DNA of 56,684 nucleotides, taken from NCBI GenBank assembly GCA_964628465.1, contig CAZVOA010000021.1:1-56684 (forward strand), read 5' to 3'. The position numbers and the translations under genes were made by a program. Numbering within the stretch: position 1 is the first letter of the stretch; each line of letters opens with the position of its first letter. Of this stretch, positions 35,501-44,361 are shown one piece after another. The DNA is from JAFGPS01 sp964628465 (lineage in GTDB: Bacteria; Planctomycetota; Phycisphaerae; Sedimentisphaerales; Anaerobacaceae). Under the pieces are notes generated by a model. That model did not search any database and was not told where the DNA came from. It worked only from the letters and a program-made list of their open reading frames with translations.

Positions 35501-38500
35501 CGGCTTATTATATTTTACAAGTAACGCCCAGCAATCAATATATGTCCCCGCCCTGCTGTCAAAGCCGTCAAGCATAGCACGCACCGCATCGTCACGGTCA
35601 AGAATCAGATTTATCTCAAGCATCGCAAGCTGAATTTGCGGATTACTCTCATAGCCTGAAGACCCAGAAGTCCGAGAAATTCGCATGGACGATGTAGTTA
35701 CAAACGCCGACGCAGTCCCAAAACCACTCTGGTTCAGGGCAGTCCCTGAACCGCTCAGATTCAGGGCAGGCTGTCTGAATGTCATATAAACATCAGCGAT
35801 TCTTGTCGCGGCATCGGTCCATTCCGCCCTGGTTACAGTCGTTGTGCCTGATGATGATATTTGCATCATGTTATTACGCTGATTTCTTTCAGGGACAAGG
35901 ATATTAATTAACCCGTTTATCGTAGGGCTGCAATATTGAACATTCAGATTAGGATATGTTTTCCACCCTTGTATTATCAACTCAACAGCCTGTTTTAATA
36001 ACTGGTCACTTACCGCGTTTGAATTATTCTGTGTCATCGAATAATTTGCCATAAGCCGCCATAAGACCGGCAGATTGGAATCAGACAGTGACTTTATATA
36101 ATATTGCTCCGCTTCTGAAATCGATTTATCCGATGACGCGGCTGCGTTCATTGGATTGCGATTCATAAAACGCCTTTGTTTATATAAAGAAGCTTCCGCC
36201 GCCAACGCACGCGCAAGGTCCTGGTAATTAGAAGATTTAACCTGTTCGTTTGCCCAGTTGATAACCTCGTTAATTAATTGTTCGTTCCAATTGCTGTTTT
36301 CAAGAAGCCGTCTGAAAATATTGATTCCAGACAGATTTCCTTGTCCAATATATGGGCCAAGTTCACTATAGATATTCTTTAATGCTTCGAAATTGGCATT
36401 GTTGTTGGGATTAAGCTGTCGAAAACGAGTATAAAGAGATTCTTCGAACTGGCTAAGATAATGAGGTTCCAAATCCAGCGACGGTTCGTTCACATCCCTA
36501 AACAGCTTCACTACAAAACCAAGCGAACCAAATGACATATTACTTCGATCTTCCTGCATTCTGCTTAGAACATTCGATATCAATTGTTTGCTCGAATAAT
36601 TTTGTTGTATTTTCCCCCGGCGAATCGCGTCTTCTAATATTTTGGCCGTTTTCGACAGCACTTCCACTGAAGCATCGACATCATACGATGCCAAAGAACT
36701 AACAAGATTTGACGAATTCTCGATAAACTGTGATTCGTTAGTATTAAAATCCTCGAATTGCTTATTTTTCAAAAACGCGTTCACTTTCTCCTGGCTCGCG
36801 TCACGTACAAATTTATTGAGCTGCGTAATAATACTTTTCAAGTTTTCGGATAACGAATTGTCCGTTGGCAAAACCAATCCGACTGTATCGCCAATCATTA
36901 CGCTTATTTCCTGCTGCCTGGCGGAGTCTAATTTCTGGAACTGTTCCCAGTATTTTGCTAAACAGTTATAAACATCCATACGCCTGTTATCTGAAAGTTG
37001 CGCAATTAACAATTCTGTACCAAATCCTTCACCGCCGGTCCTTTGAGACAGGCTATTCGTGAGATTTTGACTTAGTATAGATCGCAAATTTTTATATTGA
37101 GTATTCTGATTGCGCCAGATTCTTGAAAGCAGATAACTATAAACACTGCTTTTTTGCAGTTGAGTTACTGGCAATGTTCTAAACGAGTTCACATCCGAGA
37201 GGAAAGGAGAATCATTAAGCATACTCAGTAATGCAGTAAAATCACCTTGGTTCGCGGGCGTTTGAGATGAGCTGTTGACAGCTTTTTGAATTACGCTGTC
37301 AATTCCATTCTGAACATAATAACGCATGTCAGTAATATAACTTTCAATATTTTCAAACTGCGATAATATCGTAAAAAGCAACTCGCCGTTCTGCGCAAGG
37401 TTTCTCAAAAGATTTATACATATCTGAATTCTCTGGGTATTACTATTGCTTACAATATTAACAGAAGACCGCGGCAGATTGTAATTCTGTGCGACAAAAT
37501 CCTTACGCTTGTCTTTGGGGCCTAAAAATATTGTGACAAATTCTTCGATAAACTCATTAGCAGATTCAAAATCTTCCTTCACAAGCTGCGTCATGTAAAC
37601 TCTTATGGTTTCCTGAAGCTGATTTACACTGTTCAAATTATTAATATCAATCATACTGATGAAGAACTGGTTCAGATTTTCTTTTAATGAACGGTCCGAG
37701 CGTATTTCGATAATTTGAGAAAAAGCGGTTTGTCTATTAACCACACCATAGGCAGAAGAACTTCCAGCGATAATGTCACTTTCTATAAAAGCTTTTGCCT
37801 TGTTGACAAAATCTTCAGGCGGCGCCATATAGAGTGAAGCGTATAGTTTTAATTGTTTCATTTCGCCGATTCGATTTTTGTTTTCGAGTACAGGTGTGAC
37901 TTTTTCAATAAACTCATCAAGTGTCCCGTTCTTCCAGTTGTGGTAAAGCAGAAATTCCATCGGGCTGATAAGCCTGAAATTCTTCCCGGTACCCCAGCTA
38001 TATGTGTTCAACAAGCCGCCATTCGTGTTATTTCTTGATGAATTATATTTCAGCAAAGCTTCCAGAGCCATTGCCTCTATGCTGTCATCCACCGCGTTTC
38101 TCGCTCTTGCCTCTGAATGAAGGCACGCGAAACCCTGGGCAGCAAGCTGAGGTATTCGCAGCATCGCCCTGCAAAAATCATTATGAACCTGCCTTCGTTT
38201 TTCAGCTATCTTTTGCGCATCCTGTTGAGAAACAACTTCAACAGGATTACCAATACTACCTCTTGACATTCCTGAGGGCAAGAATGCGACTTCTGCCTGA
38301 GATTCAGAATACAACTGCGGCAATCTTATATTATTTCTCGAATAAGCATTGGCCAAAGTATTCGGAATACTTGCGACCCAGCTCAATTCGAGCGAATTCG
38401 TATCCTTGAGGTTATTAAGATACAAAATCGCCATTGTGGTGTATTTAAATATATTCTCAAAGTTTTCCTGGTTATTGTAATTATTTTGAATATAACTCGA

Positions 38501-41500
38501 AATCTGTCTGCCCAACTGGTTTTGATAGCGGCGGTTCACTGCCAAGAGATATTTATTTGCTTTGTTCGGCTCTGTCTCGGCATACTCGAACGCCAGCCAT
38601 AATAACGCACCGAACTCTTTCGGTCGGAATTCAAGAACCTTTTCGTATGCCTGTTTCGCGGCCTCTTTCCTGTCAATTAAATCGCATAAACGCGCGTAGA
38701 TAAGCATTTGACGCACATTTTTCGACGGCGACGGATTTGCCAATTCAACGATTTTGTCTTCAAGTTTATGGGTATGAACAAGTGTAATTCGATTTCTGAT
38801 ATTGGAATTATTATTAACCCGTTCAGGCAAAAGAGATTCGCCCGCGATTGTTCTTAAATCTGTTACCAGTAATCTTATCGCGGCGTCTTTCTTGTCACCC
38901 TGCAATAATTCAACTATTTTATTGTATTGTATTGTCGATAAATCCTGCACCCTTGCAGTCGTTGGATTAATTCGTACCTGTGAAATACCTGGTGACTGTA
39001 TCAACTGCTGCGACTGACCTCGGATACTATAAACGCTCGGATTACTCATAGTCGAAGTGAACTTTTGTGCGAACAAAGCAGCTTCGTCTTTTAATCCAAG
39101 GATATTCGTCATAGTTTCTATCAGCGTCTCACGATAACCTGATTGAGAGAACTGCGCATTTGTAAGGCGCATGGCCGCTTCTCGTGCGGCGTTAAGAGCT
39201 TCCGGATTCTGAGCGATATTTATATTTCGGGAATAGAAAACGATAGCACCGTCTGCCATTTGCTGAGTGGCAGCATCAGGCGAAATAGACTGAACTTTCG
39301 ACAGCATAAGTATAGCCTGTTCCAGCTTGTTCTGGTTGGCAAGAATTGACGCGGATATTATGCAGGCGGAAATGGAGTTCGGCTCGGTTTTGAGCTTGTT
39401 TTCAAGAATCTCCAGCGCCTTATCATTTTGGTTCGCGGCAATATACATTACGGCTTTAAGCACCGGTTCTTTAAGCTGACTGATAAAACCGTCAATATTA
39501 TTCGGGTCAAATAGTTTATTTTGAATTGTACTGCTTGTTCTTTCGACTATAAATTCGGGATTTGCGACTAAACCACTTTCTCTTATAATTTGATATGCTA
39601 TACTTGTAATCGAAGATGGAAAATCAGGCAAATTGTATGCAGGAGGATAGTTCAGGCCTCGTATTCGAACATCCGTTTGTGAAGAAGACACGCTGCCTTG
39701 AGTTTGATTCGGATTATTTTTATAATTTTCAACTTCCTGGTTTAAAATCCTAATCAATGCTTCTTTTTCACCGGTATAAAACAATGCGTTTAACAAGCTG
39801 TAGGAAATTTCATTCCTAATCGAATTTTGCGATGGGTCAGAACCAAGTTTCTCATACCAGCTCAAAAGCTTATCCGCAAGGACAGTTTTTTGATCCTGTG
39901 TCACAAGAGCACTCTGCGACCTGATTATCTGTATAATTCGTGACATCAGGAATTGGTCAGGTTCCTCTATTTTGCCAAGCCTCTCAAGAGATTGTTTGAA
40001 AATATCTGAACCGGCTTCATTGCCTGCGCCATACATCAATCCCAACATGCAGGACAATGATGGATAAGTATCTTTAAACATATCGAATACATGCCGCACG
40101 TGTTTTTCATCACTAAGCGGATTGGAACTGTAGTATATCACCCAGAAGCCCTGCAGTGCTTCATTATCCGGAAATTTCGGAGCCATTTCAATTATCGAAG
40201 AACTGATATTGTCAATATTGAGATTTTTGGCTTCAAATATGAATTCCAGCCCTGAGAGATTGTTTTCCTGTAAAACGCGTTTTAATATCGAGTCACGCAA
40301 CTGACTGTCTATTTCTGAAGTTTCGAGCATTGAGTCATTATTAAGAATCGAAAATATTTGCGCAATAGCGAAACCCGGCGCATCTTCAACTTTTTGAGGA
40401 ATATTAATATTTATCGCCTGGCGCGAATTGTTGGGATAATACCAGTATGGAAGATTATTGTTTTGCCTGTTGTATGATAATGCACTGCTGAAAACCTGCT
40501 GCAGAGAAAGAAACTCCACGACTCCGGGCGGAGAAATTTTTGCAATTTGCTCCAAAGAACTCGGCTGCTGGGCATTAGTCTGAGAAGCAATACCCGGCAC
40601 TTCGGTTTTCATTCCAATAATCCGAATGAATTCTTCAAGGGCTTCCTGGTATTTGCCGTTTTCATTAAGACACAAACCATAAAAATAATGCAGCCTGTAA
40701 TCGTCAGGAAACGCTGGCAGAACTTCCGCAAGATATTGTTCCGCCATTTCCCAGTTTGTTTCAGCTAAAAGAGTTTGTATTGTAGCCAAAACTTCGAGCG
40801 CATCGGTCGTCACCTTGTTATCCAAATCAAATAACAAACGATAACCTTCTTCTTCATTGCCGTATTGAATATAGAGTCTCGCGAGTTTTTGTTTTGTCGA
40901 ATTCGTCGCGTCGAGCGGCAAAGCCTGCTGCAAAGTATCGATTGCCTGCTCCCAGAAACCTTCCGATTCTTCCATGCGGGCAATTTCACTTAAAAGCGTT
41001 ATGTCGTTCGGCCTGAGTCTCGTCGCTTCCATCAAAACCTGCAACCGCTCTTCATATTTTTCGGCCTGCCTGTAAACTTCCGCCAAAGCCAAAAGCGGAA
41101 CAACTGAAGTTCTGTTATTCGCTCTCTGTTCCTGAAGTTTTTCTATGAGACTTCCCATATTACCCATATTTCTTGCAATAACAGACAAATCACGAACATA
41201 GCCAAGCTTTGTTGAAAGGTCTTCGGCTTCGTCATACAGCCGCCATGTAATACGATATGCTTCCGACGGACGATTATATGTACGATACAGTGACGCCAAT
41301 TCGGAAAGAATATCCTTATTATTATCAAATACCTGCTCCGCCGCCCGCAATCGCTCGATAGCCGTTTCGATTTTATATAATCTGCGAAGAATTCTTGCTT
41401 CAGCCAGAACCGGCTCAACGCTTCCCGGTGAAGCTCTCTTCCACGCGGGAATCCATTCGAGAGCAAGGTCCCACCTGCTCGCCCTTTCATACAAATTAAT

Positions 41501-43483
41501 TAATTCAAGTACGTAAGCGGAATCCTGAGTCCCCTTCATCGCGATTAACTTCTTTGTACATTCAGCGGCCTGTTCCCATTGCTTGCTTACACTATACAAA
41601 TGAATTTTCTGATGAATCGCTATTTCTTTACGTGCTTTTCGTGTCGCGTCATCTATATTAAGATTATTTACATCAACAAGAAAATCATCGAGAACAGCCT
41701 GAGCATCTTTGGAAAGCCGATTATATTCCAGCAATTCCGATAATAAACATGTTTCCTGTACAGAAAGAGATTCCCGGGCTTTCAGCCTTGCCATTTCTTC
41801 ATTTATTTTCCCGGAATATTTCTCAACCTGCAGCTTCTGTTTAATCGCCGCCTGAATAAGAGAAGAACGGTCAGCCATCATTAATTGTTTTTGAAGCCAG
41901 GGTTGACATTTCTCGTATAATTTAAGACGTATCGCAATCTCGCAAAGCTGATTCATGTACGCTATATCATTTTCAAATTCATTATACCGTGCTTCAAGCC
42001 ATTTCAGTGCCGAATCGGAATAACCTCTCGCACTGACTGTTTTGGAAACACGCAGCAGAGTTTGAAAGTCGCCCGCGGCGGCGAGATTTTCCCAAAATTC
42101 TATCGCCTTATCCTTTTTATCATATTTATATAAAATTTCGGCGTAAGCTTCTTTGGCAGTCAAACTGTCAGGATATTTGGCAATGAGCTTGTCAAAAACA
42201 CCAAAAACTTCTTCTTTATAATTATAATTTTCCAGAATCCTCGCGACCCGCATGAAAACGTATTCGGTTTTTTCCGAACCATCCAAAAACTTCTCCAGCG
42301 TTTTCACGACAGCGGCTTTATCACGATTCAGATAATACAAATCAGCCATTTCGATTAAAAGCTCACGATCGTCCGGGTTCTGTTTGCAAAGCTGTTCCAT
42401 CAATTCGATTGCTTTGGATGTTTGCGAGACACTGCGAAGTGCCTCTATATACGCCTGCTGGTTAATCTTGTCGCCGGGAGTGACGCGAACTATTTCCTGG
42501 AAAAGACTCAGAGCCTTATCAGTTTCAGCGAATTGCAGCAGTAACTGTGCAAGCCTTTTTTTAATGCTTATTCGCTGCGGCTCATCTTTAACGATTTTCT
42601 CCCAATAACCCTGAAGCGACTTGATTTCGTCCTGTTTTCTATAAACACGCTCGACCTGTGAGCAAATCTGGTTTTCCAGCCATGTCCCCTGCCCGACAAG
42701 AGAGAGAGTTTTGGAATATATATCGAGAGCCTGCTCATTTTTCCCGCTATACTGATAAATATCAGCTTTTCGCAATTGACGCATGATAGTTTTATAACTG
42801 TCTTTGGTTATTTTCAATAACTGGTCGCTCGTATCAATCGCCTGGTCATAAAGCCCCTCTGACACCTGAAGCTCGATCATATCCTCATAAATTTCCTCGT
42901 CATTGGGATTGGACTTGATAAGCTTTTCCCATACTTCAGCAGCGGAATCTTTTTTGCCTGTACGAATATAAAGCTTTGCGAGCAATTTACTGATTTTTAC
43001 GCTTAACTCTTTATCTTTATTGGCTTTATCCGCTTCGAGCAAATCCGATATAGCCGCGTCAAATTTCGATAGACGAGCTTCGACAGACGCTTTTTGATAA
43101 AGTACATCGGGATTTTGTTCTTTGGCGGAAGCTTCATTGAAATGCTCCAGTGCTTCCTTGTCTTTGCCCTGCCTTTCATAAAAGAAAGCAAGTAGAAGAT
43201 GACCTGAATATTCCGAAGATTTTGCAATATTCGCTTTCAAAAACCGCTCAAGCCCTTCTACCGTACCAGTATCCAGCCAGGCATCATAAAAACGGTCGTA
43301 TAAATAATCGCCGCTTGGAGTTTCACTGAGTAATTTGAAATACTTCTCCGCCTTGTCATTAATCTTTTCAACATCGTCGGACTGTGCATATAGCGAAGAA
43401 ACCCCAACTATAGACAAACCAATCACTATCGCTAAAACGAATATCCGCCCAAAGCGGCCTGAACTCTCTTTGCGAAGTAACAT
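29504..43483 (-). CDS. Giant 4659-residue exported TPR/repeat protein
   Basis: One uninterrupted reading frame of 14 kb. The N-terminus is a signal peptide (MLLRKESSGRFGRIFVLAIV, ending SLYAQS). The first ~1000 residues are tetratricopeptide-like repeats (LLAFFYERQGKDKEALEHF, LYIRTGKKDSAAEVWEKL and many more). The C-terminal half is built from degenerate units of about 790 residues: a (L/I)GPY(I/F/V)G motif recurs at about 2375, 3160 and 3950, a WRLM motif follows each by about 100 residues, and MLE(I/V)xLxL recurs at about 2621, 3427 and 4167. A weaker fourth copy begins near 1805. The ATG at 43483 is preceded at seven bases by AGGAG; the upstream in-frame TTG at 43504 has no such site. No membrane anchor is seen after the signal, so it is periplasmic or surface. 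In position it corresponds to the TPR proteins of Bat operons, but far larger. Function unknown. Confidence 0.88.
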   Translation of the reverse strand: MLLRKESSGRFGRIFVLAIVIGLSIVGVSSLYAQSDDVEKINDKAEKYFKLLSETPSGDYLYDRFYDAWLDTGTVEGLERFLKANIAKSSEYSGHLLLAFFYERQGKDKEALEHFNEASAKEQNPDVLYQKASVEARLSKFDAAISDLLEADKANKDKELSVKISKLLAKLYIRTGKKDSAAEVWEKLIKSNPNDEEIYEDMIELQVSEGLYDQAIDTSDQLLKITKDSYKTIMRQLRKADIYQYSGKNEQALDIYSKTLSLVGQGTWLENQICSQVERVYRKQDEIKSLQGYWEKIVKDEPQRISIKKRLAQLLLQFAETDKALSLFQEIVRVTPGDKINQQAYIEALRSVSQTSKAIELMEQLCKQNPDDRELLIEMADLYYLNRDKAAVVKTLEKFLDGSEKTEYVFMRVARILENYNYKEEVFGVFDKLIAKYPDSLTAKEAYAEILYKYDKKDKAIEFWENLAAAGDFQTLLRVSKTVSARGYSDSALKWLEARYNEFENDIAYMNQLCEIAIRLKLYEKCQPWLQKQLMMADRSSLIQAAIKQKLQVEKYSGKINEEMARLKARESLSVQETCLLSELLEYNRLSKDAQAVLDDFLVDVNNLNIDDATRKARKEIAIHQKIHLYSVSKQWEQAAECTKKLIAMKGTQDSAYVLELINLYERASRWDLALEWIPAWKRASPGSVEPVLAEARILRRLYKIETAIERLRAAEQVFDNNKDILSELASLYRTYNRPSEAYRITWRLYDEAEDLSTKLGYVRDLSVIARNMGNMGSLIEKLQEQRANNRTSVVPLLALAEVYRQAEKYEERLQVLMEATRLRPNDITLLSEIARMEESEGFWEQAIDTLQQALPLDATNSTKQKLARLYIQYGNEEEGYRLLFDLDNKVTTDALEVLATIQTLLAETNWEMAEQYLAEVLPAFPDDYRLHYFYGLCLNENGKYQEALEEFIRIIGMKTEVPGIASQTNAQQPSSLEQIAKISPPGVVEFLSLQQVFSSALSYNRQNNNLPYWYYPNNSRQAININIPQKVEDAPGFAIAQIFSILNNDSMLETSEIDSQLRDSILKRVLQENNLSGLEFIFEAKNLNIDNISSSIIEMAPKFPDNEALQGFWVIYYSSNPLSDEKHVRHVFDMFKDTYPSLSCMLGLMYGAGNEAGSDIFKQSLERLGKIEEPDQFLMSRIIQIIRSQSALVTQDQKTVLADKLLSWYEKLGSDPSQNSIRNEISYSLLNALFYTGEKEALIRILNQEVENYKNNPNQTQGSVSSSQTDVRIRGLNYPPAYNLPDFPSSITSIAYQIIRESGLVANPEFIVERTSSTIQNKLFDPNNIDGFISQLKEPVLKAVMYIAANQNDKALEILENKLKTEPNSISACIISASILANQNKLEQAILMLSKVQSISPDAATQQMADGAIVFYSRNINIAQNPEALNAAREAAMRLTNAQFSQSGYRETLIETMTNILGLKDEAALFAQKFTSTMSNPSVYSIRGQSQQLIQSPGISQVRINPTTARVQDLSTIQYNKIVELLQGDKKDAAIRLLVTDLRTIAGESLLPERVNNNSNIRNRITLVHTHKLEDKIVELANPSPSKNVRQMLIYARLCDLIDRKEAAKQAYEKVLEFRPKEFGALLWLAFEYAETEPNKANKYLLAVNRRYQNQLGRQISSYIQNNYNNQENFENIFKYTTMAILYLNNLKDTNSLELSWVASIPNTLANAYSRNNIRLPQLYSESQAEVAFLPSGMSRGSIGNPVEVVSQQDAQKIAEKRRQVHNDFCRAMLRIPQLAAQGFACLHSEARARNAVDDSIEAMALEALLKYNSSRNNTNGGLLNTYSWGTGKNFRLISPMEFLLYHNWKNGTLDEFIEKVTPVLENKNRIGEMKQLKLYASLYMAPPEDFVNKAKAFIESDIIAGSSSAYGVVNRQTAFSQIIEIRSDRSLKENLNQFFISMIDINNLNSVNQLQETIRVYMTQLVKEDFESANEFIEEFVTIFLGPKDKRKDFVAQNYNLPRSSVNIVSNSNTQRIQICINLLRNLAQNGELLFTILSQFENIESYITDMRYYVQNGIDSVIQKAVNSSSQTPANQGDFTALLSMLNDSPFLSDVNSFRTLPVTQLQKSSVYSYLLSRIWRNQNTQYKNLRSILSQNLTNSLSQRTGGEGFGTELLIAQLSDNRRMDVYNCLAKYWEQFQKLDSARQQEISVMIGDTVGLVLPTDNSLSENLKSIITQLNKFVRDASQEKVNAFLKNKQFEDFNTNESQFIENSSNLVSSLASYDVDASVEVLSKTAKILEDAIRRGKIQQNYSSKQLISNVLSRMQEDRSNMSFGSLGFVVKLFRDVNEPSLDLEPHYLSQFEESLYTRFRQLNPNNNANFEALKNIYSELGPYIGQGNLSGINIFRRLLENSNWNEQLINEVINWANEQVKSSNYQDLARALAAEASLYKQRRFMNRNPMNAAASSDKSISEAEQYYIKSLSDSNLPVLWRLMANYSMTQNNSNAVSDQLLKQAVELIIQGWKTYPNLNVQYCSPTINGLINILVPERNQRNNMMQISSSGTTTVTRAEWTDAATRIADVYMTFRQPALNLSGSGTALNQSGFGTASAFVTTSSMRISRTSGSSGYESNPQIQLAMLEINLILDRDDAVRAMLDGFDSRAGTYIDCWALLVKYNKPHLLQSVVDKQWNNSINQAGSIRFDKDIEKNLSGCLDVIPSEEMKFLAQVLISSLQDEGGNEQRPTVQRNERLKNLAGKIGTITFNSVPVKQRILEIYINETQLIPLVTEHLAEEGKKINLSVLIASQDSNLIRTQSQLVVAYCISSLLKGDPNVFIQTIRACDVYMNPNQSQPQGARQVIENMGRQLTNITETIRTNWTESQVSSLATAASEYLAGSGARYYSPGRLLSDLVTFYVLANRENEIPAAMERVNYEMRQNLRNYLNLSELNNSLARFTRERNLTLKERIDIIKRFYQTDPVQDAMERDNRADMISNLTNYNLLSRQEIDQNRELLKDLFIQTKKIQAFLKAANVMDIVSVQNESQLRQYVTALLNSTMWQDSDLCKKILLQAKFLYVRAGWSSENIGIRQPDVNQGNEQRLSGNQFISSILLQRRDSSSFSYAEIGIIVDLTRDANSPQIVLSQDYLQRVSSTISSNFRQSLQRDYNNNQLEALKALYNQIGPYFGKGNASGYSMFWAGILQSGRGNSYTEQIQQWAKEQVEKGEYPNLIKEILFVVMRQNVLALRGGGRINTAAPGEYDEMMRKYYLDVLADSKLSVIWRLMALEEYRKRVLFDTNLNDENAEIIFKAVPLVIEGFKLYPDLHESYYMYIVSAFTKLQNRPQWKELAGKLSEAYEEFKSKESGSTTESTPAGGVTYLPVINRTLITVASNFGSVGFDRSFDPNVMMRERTANPPLPPALIDRLQASRGNLQPANPIQTEIDPVELSMLEIRLALNQDELIEKQLNIPNSSLGHSLDVWALLAQHGKDAMLKDVIEKNWQNVSLQSNKLFTKNMEASISRCMKQISRDDIKYFAEVVLSSLSDSTANNEVPAVSHRDRMIRLAEMYSKIDFSDYILKQRILALMINVPDALKYLSDSLAEQAAKIDLGSLFLNFDKAASEQFNLVLANSCEKLLRGDPNHFIKMIKSVPANPNVSRGNLRRDLLRNISENFKKTVDSTKSNWSVTQMVAFSSVSTEILAQDTFSMGNSDAFFINHYIYFVLGEKTDKLQNSYQRLASWSLQVKQNIQRYDRLRDYYIQLAGYLVNRNLSFEQRLDIINRLNNADWIVNSRSQVSRGIPDFNIVQLLTQLNIFSRQETIDNASSFSEMTNPAVNNFLNIKSAAEIDFDPFRLDSYVNSIVTSLTIYDTDLILKIISKANELYQEMLNADVMMDIRFGSDFIGRILSRLIQQDSIRLEGLKIIFKLMRDTKDSTIFPDNSLFQIDRQIAAFLTQATQNQRSPLDVIQNAYKQLGPYVGEDNASGISGIFSTMFSNMQLRENQLYDSIIQWSHEQAESGEYPSIAREIEMMAIVYRNRPAFGITIDSEKVKPVVEYYRNVINDENLPLAWRLMTVHAMENWINYPAYDELADQAVNVLTSCSNQSSVFSWDLHSNLLNRFIRSAHQAASGTMSPNNAELDFSPLRSDWVNTASKALDSYMKYRDRRNTLSSTLSNVQGGFRQSSSVSELVMLEVSLLLKDNQAAKKLLWDNNGTLKTSSCSLALLIQYQDNSLFKDFVAGNIESIKLDSRGIYNSQLEDRLTESLKNISRQDEQYIIKLFLHAHNNRYQGGNIANFPGGPSNYSTRQQRLKTLAEQFNDIEFENEIIKKNALIYLVQEASVLPYISKALNEQAKKIEMASMSIRSSSNVYILDNPDFQICLADRMRMLMDGDSDGFISLLNNAKLIFDPNRDLGIIIPTAMISAYIRVVTGTDWDAKTLPAFLAASNKLLTILDNSRGFNSNILQLISCKIALLLLADDSPSISQNTTQEIESAFNLLTPYQEMSRGSRGSILSIRNNDVIAAHQVMARYMNSLNMAFEKRIEVLKKFYSIKRFSDAMKQPNSNSMLALVSNERIFSMDEIYKYTDTLMSLPVVTQADWQLLAVFQSRQGLIEDAEKTWRKAAEIGIKAETAWTGVRDYMYFLNSNNLRDKALEYWRSYNTESFSLKSLVEYHDLIKSLSNQI

Positions 43484-43504
43484 ATAAATACTCCTACTCG
43501 CCAA

Positions 43505-43983
43505 ATTTTGCTTTTACAACTTCATTTTTTAATACTGAAGTTCCGCCAAAACCGATTTATTGCGATTATGGTACGAAATAATCAAAAAGTCAATTTGTTT
43601 ATCATGGAATCCGCTTTTATTTTTCAAATTCCGCTAATATTTATTCAAAATAATGTTTCTACAATCATAAAAAATTACCTTGTGCATTATAACTCGTACT
43701 TTATGTGATTATAGACGCTCGAAAGATGATTTTTTTGTAAAAAAAATGTAAAAAATTATTTTCTGATAAAAATAATTAAAATTCGCAAGAGTTTTACTAA
43801 AAAAAAGACATTTCTCAAAAAAAGTCTATTGTAAAACAACAAGTAACAAGAGCAGGATGGAAAAAAAGGACAATCAGGAAATCACAAAGGTCGTCCGCAA
43901 AAGCCGTGTAAAATCCGATAATTTTATATTTTTTCGGTTTTTCTGAATCAGAAAGCTCATACATATTCAGGAGAGCTTTAATT
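43505..43983. other. 479-bp divergent intergenic region
   Basis: This AT-rich stretch separates the giant operon (minus) from the XRE gene (plus). It contains the minus-strand promoter at 43565-43593, a perfect 7-bp leader hairpin (AACTTCA 43518-43524 with TGAAGTT 43536-43542) and the XRE ribosome site AGGAGAG just before 43984. I see no convincing gene. Confidence 0.5.
43565..43593 (-). promoter_or_regulatory. Promoter of the giant TPR/MoxR/VWA operon
   Basis: Minus-strand TTGACT (43588-43593), an exact 17-base spacer and CATAAT (43565-43570): five of six matches in each hexamer. The transcript would begin near 43558, giving a leader of about 75 bases with the hairpin at 43518-43542 just upstream of the ribosome site. 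No other promoter of this quality is seen until 21024, so six genes and about 22 kb may be one transcript. Confidence 0.65.
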
Positions 43984-44310
43984 ATGGCAAAGATAAAAAG
44001 AACAAAAAACGCTGTAAAGATTTTACACGAAAGATATATAGATAAAAATAAACAGAGGATCGAATCTATTCAAAAAGAACGAGAGAATCTCAGTATCGCA
44101 GAAGTTATTTACAATCTCAGGATAGACAATAACCTCAGCCAGAAACAGCTTGCAGAAATGATTGGCACTACGCAATCGGTAATAAGCCGCTTAGAAGATG
44201 CAGATTATAACGGGCACAGCCTTGCAATGCTCAGAAATATTGCTCTTGTTTTTCACAAAAAATTACAAATTCAATTTATCCCTGATAAAGCAAATCACAT
44301 ATACACTTAA
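43984..44310 (+). CDS. XRE-family DNA-binding protein, HigA-like orphan antitoxin
   Basis: A 108-residue helix-turn-helix protein. The N-terminal region (LHERYIDKNKQRIESIQKER) and the Cro/C1 helix-turn-helix (LSQKQLAEMIGTTQSVISRL, about residues 55-74) followed by EDADYNGHSLAMLRNIA match the HigA-like antitoxin/XRE group. GGAGAG lies eight bases before the ATG. HigB-type toxins usually flank such genes, but neither the 479 bases upstream nor the 51 bases downstream encode one. It is therefore either an orphan antitoxin or a stand-alone regulator. Confidence 0.85.
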   Translation: MAKIKRTKNAVKILHERYIDKNKQRIESIQKERENLSIAEVIYNLRIDNNLSQKQLAEMIGTTQSVISRLEDADYNGHSLAMLRNIALVFHKKLQIQFIPDKANHIYT

Positions 44311-44361
44311 AGCGAATCATAGAAGTTGAAAACGACTGGATAAGCGATAGATTTTGGTAGA

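Noticed and set aside
43508..43708. 66-codon plus-strand frame in the leader of the giant operon
   Set aside because: It overlaps the promoter and leader hairpin and is low-complexity hydrophobic sequence without a start signal.
43857..43946. 29-codon frame upstream of the XRE gene as a possible toxin
   Set aside because: Too short, poor ribosome-site spacing, and ending in a Phe run from AT-rich sequence.
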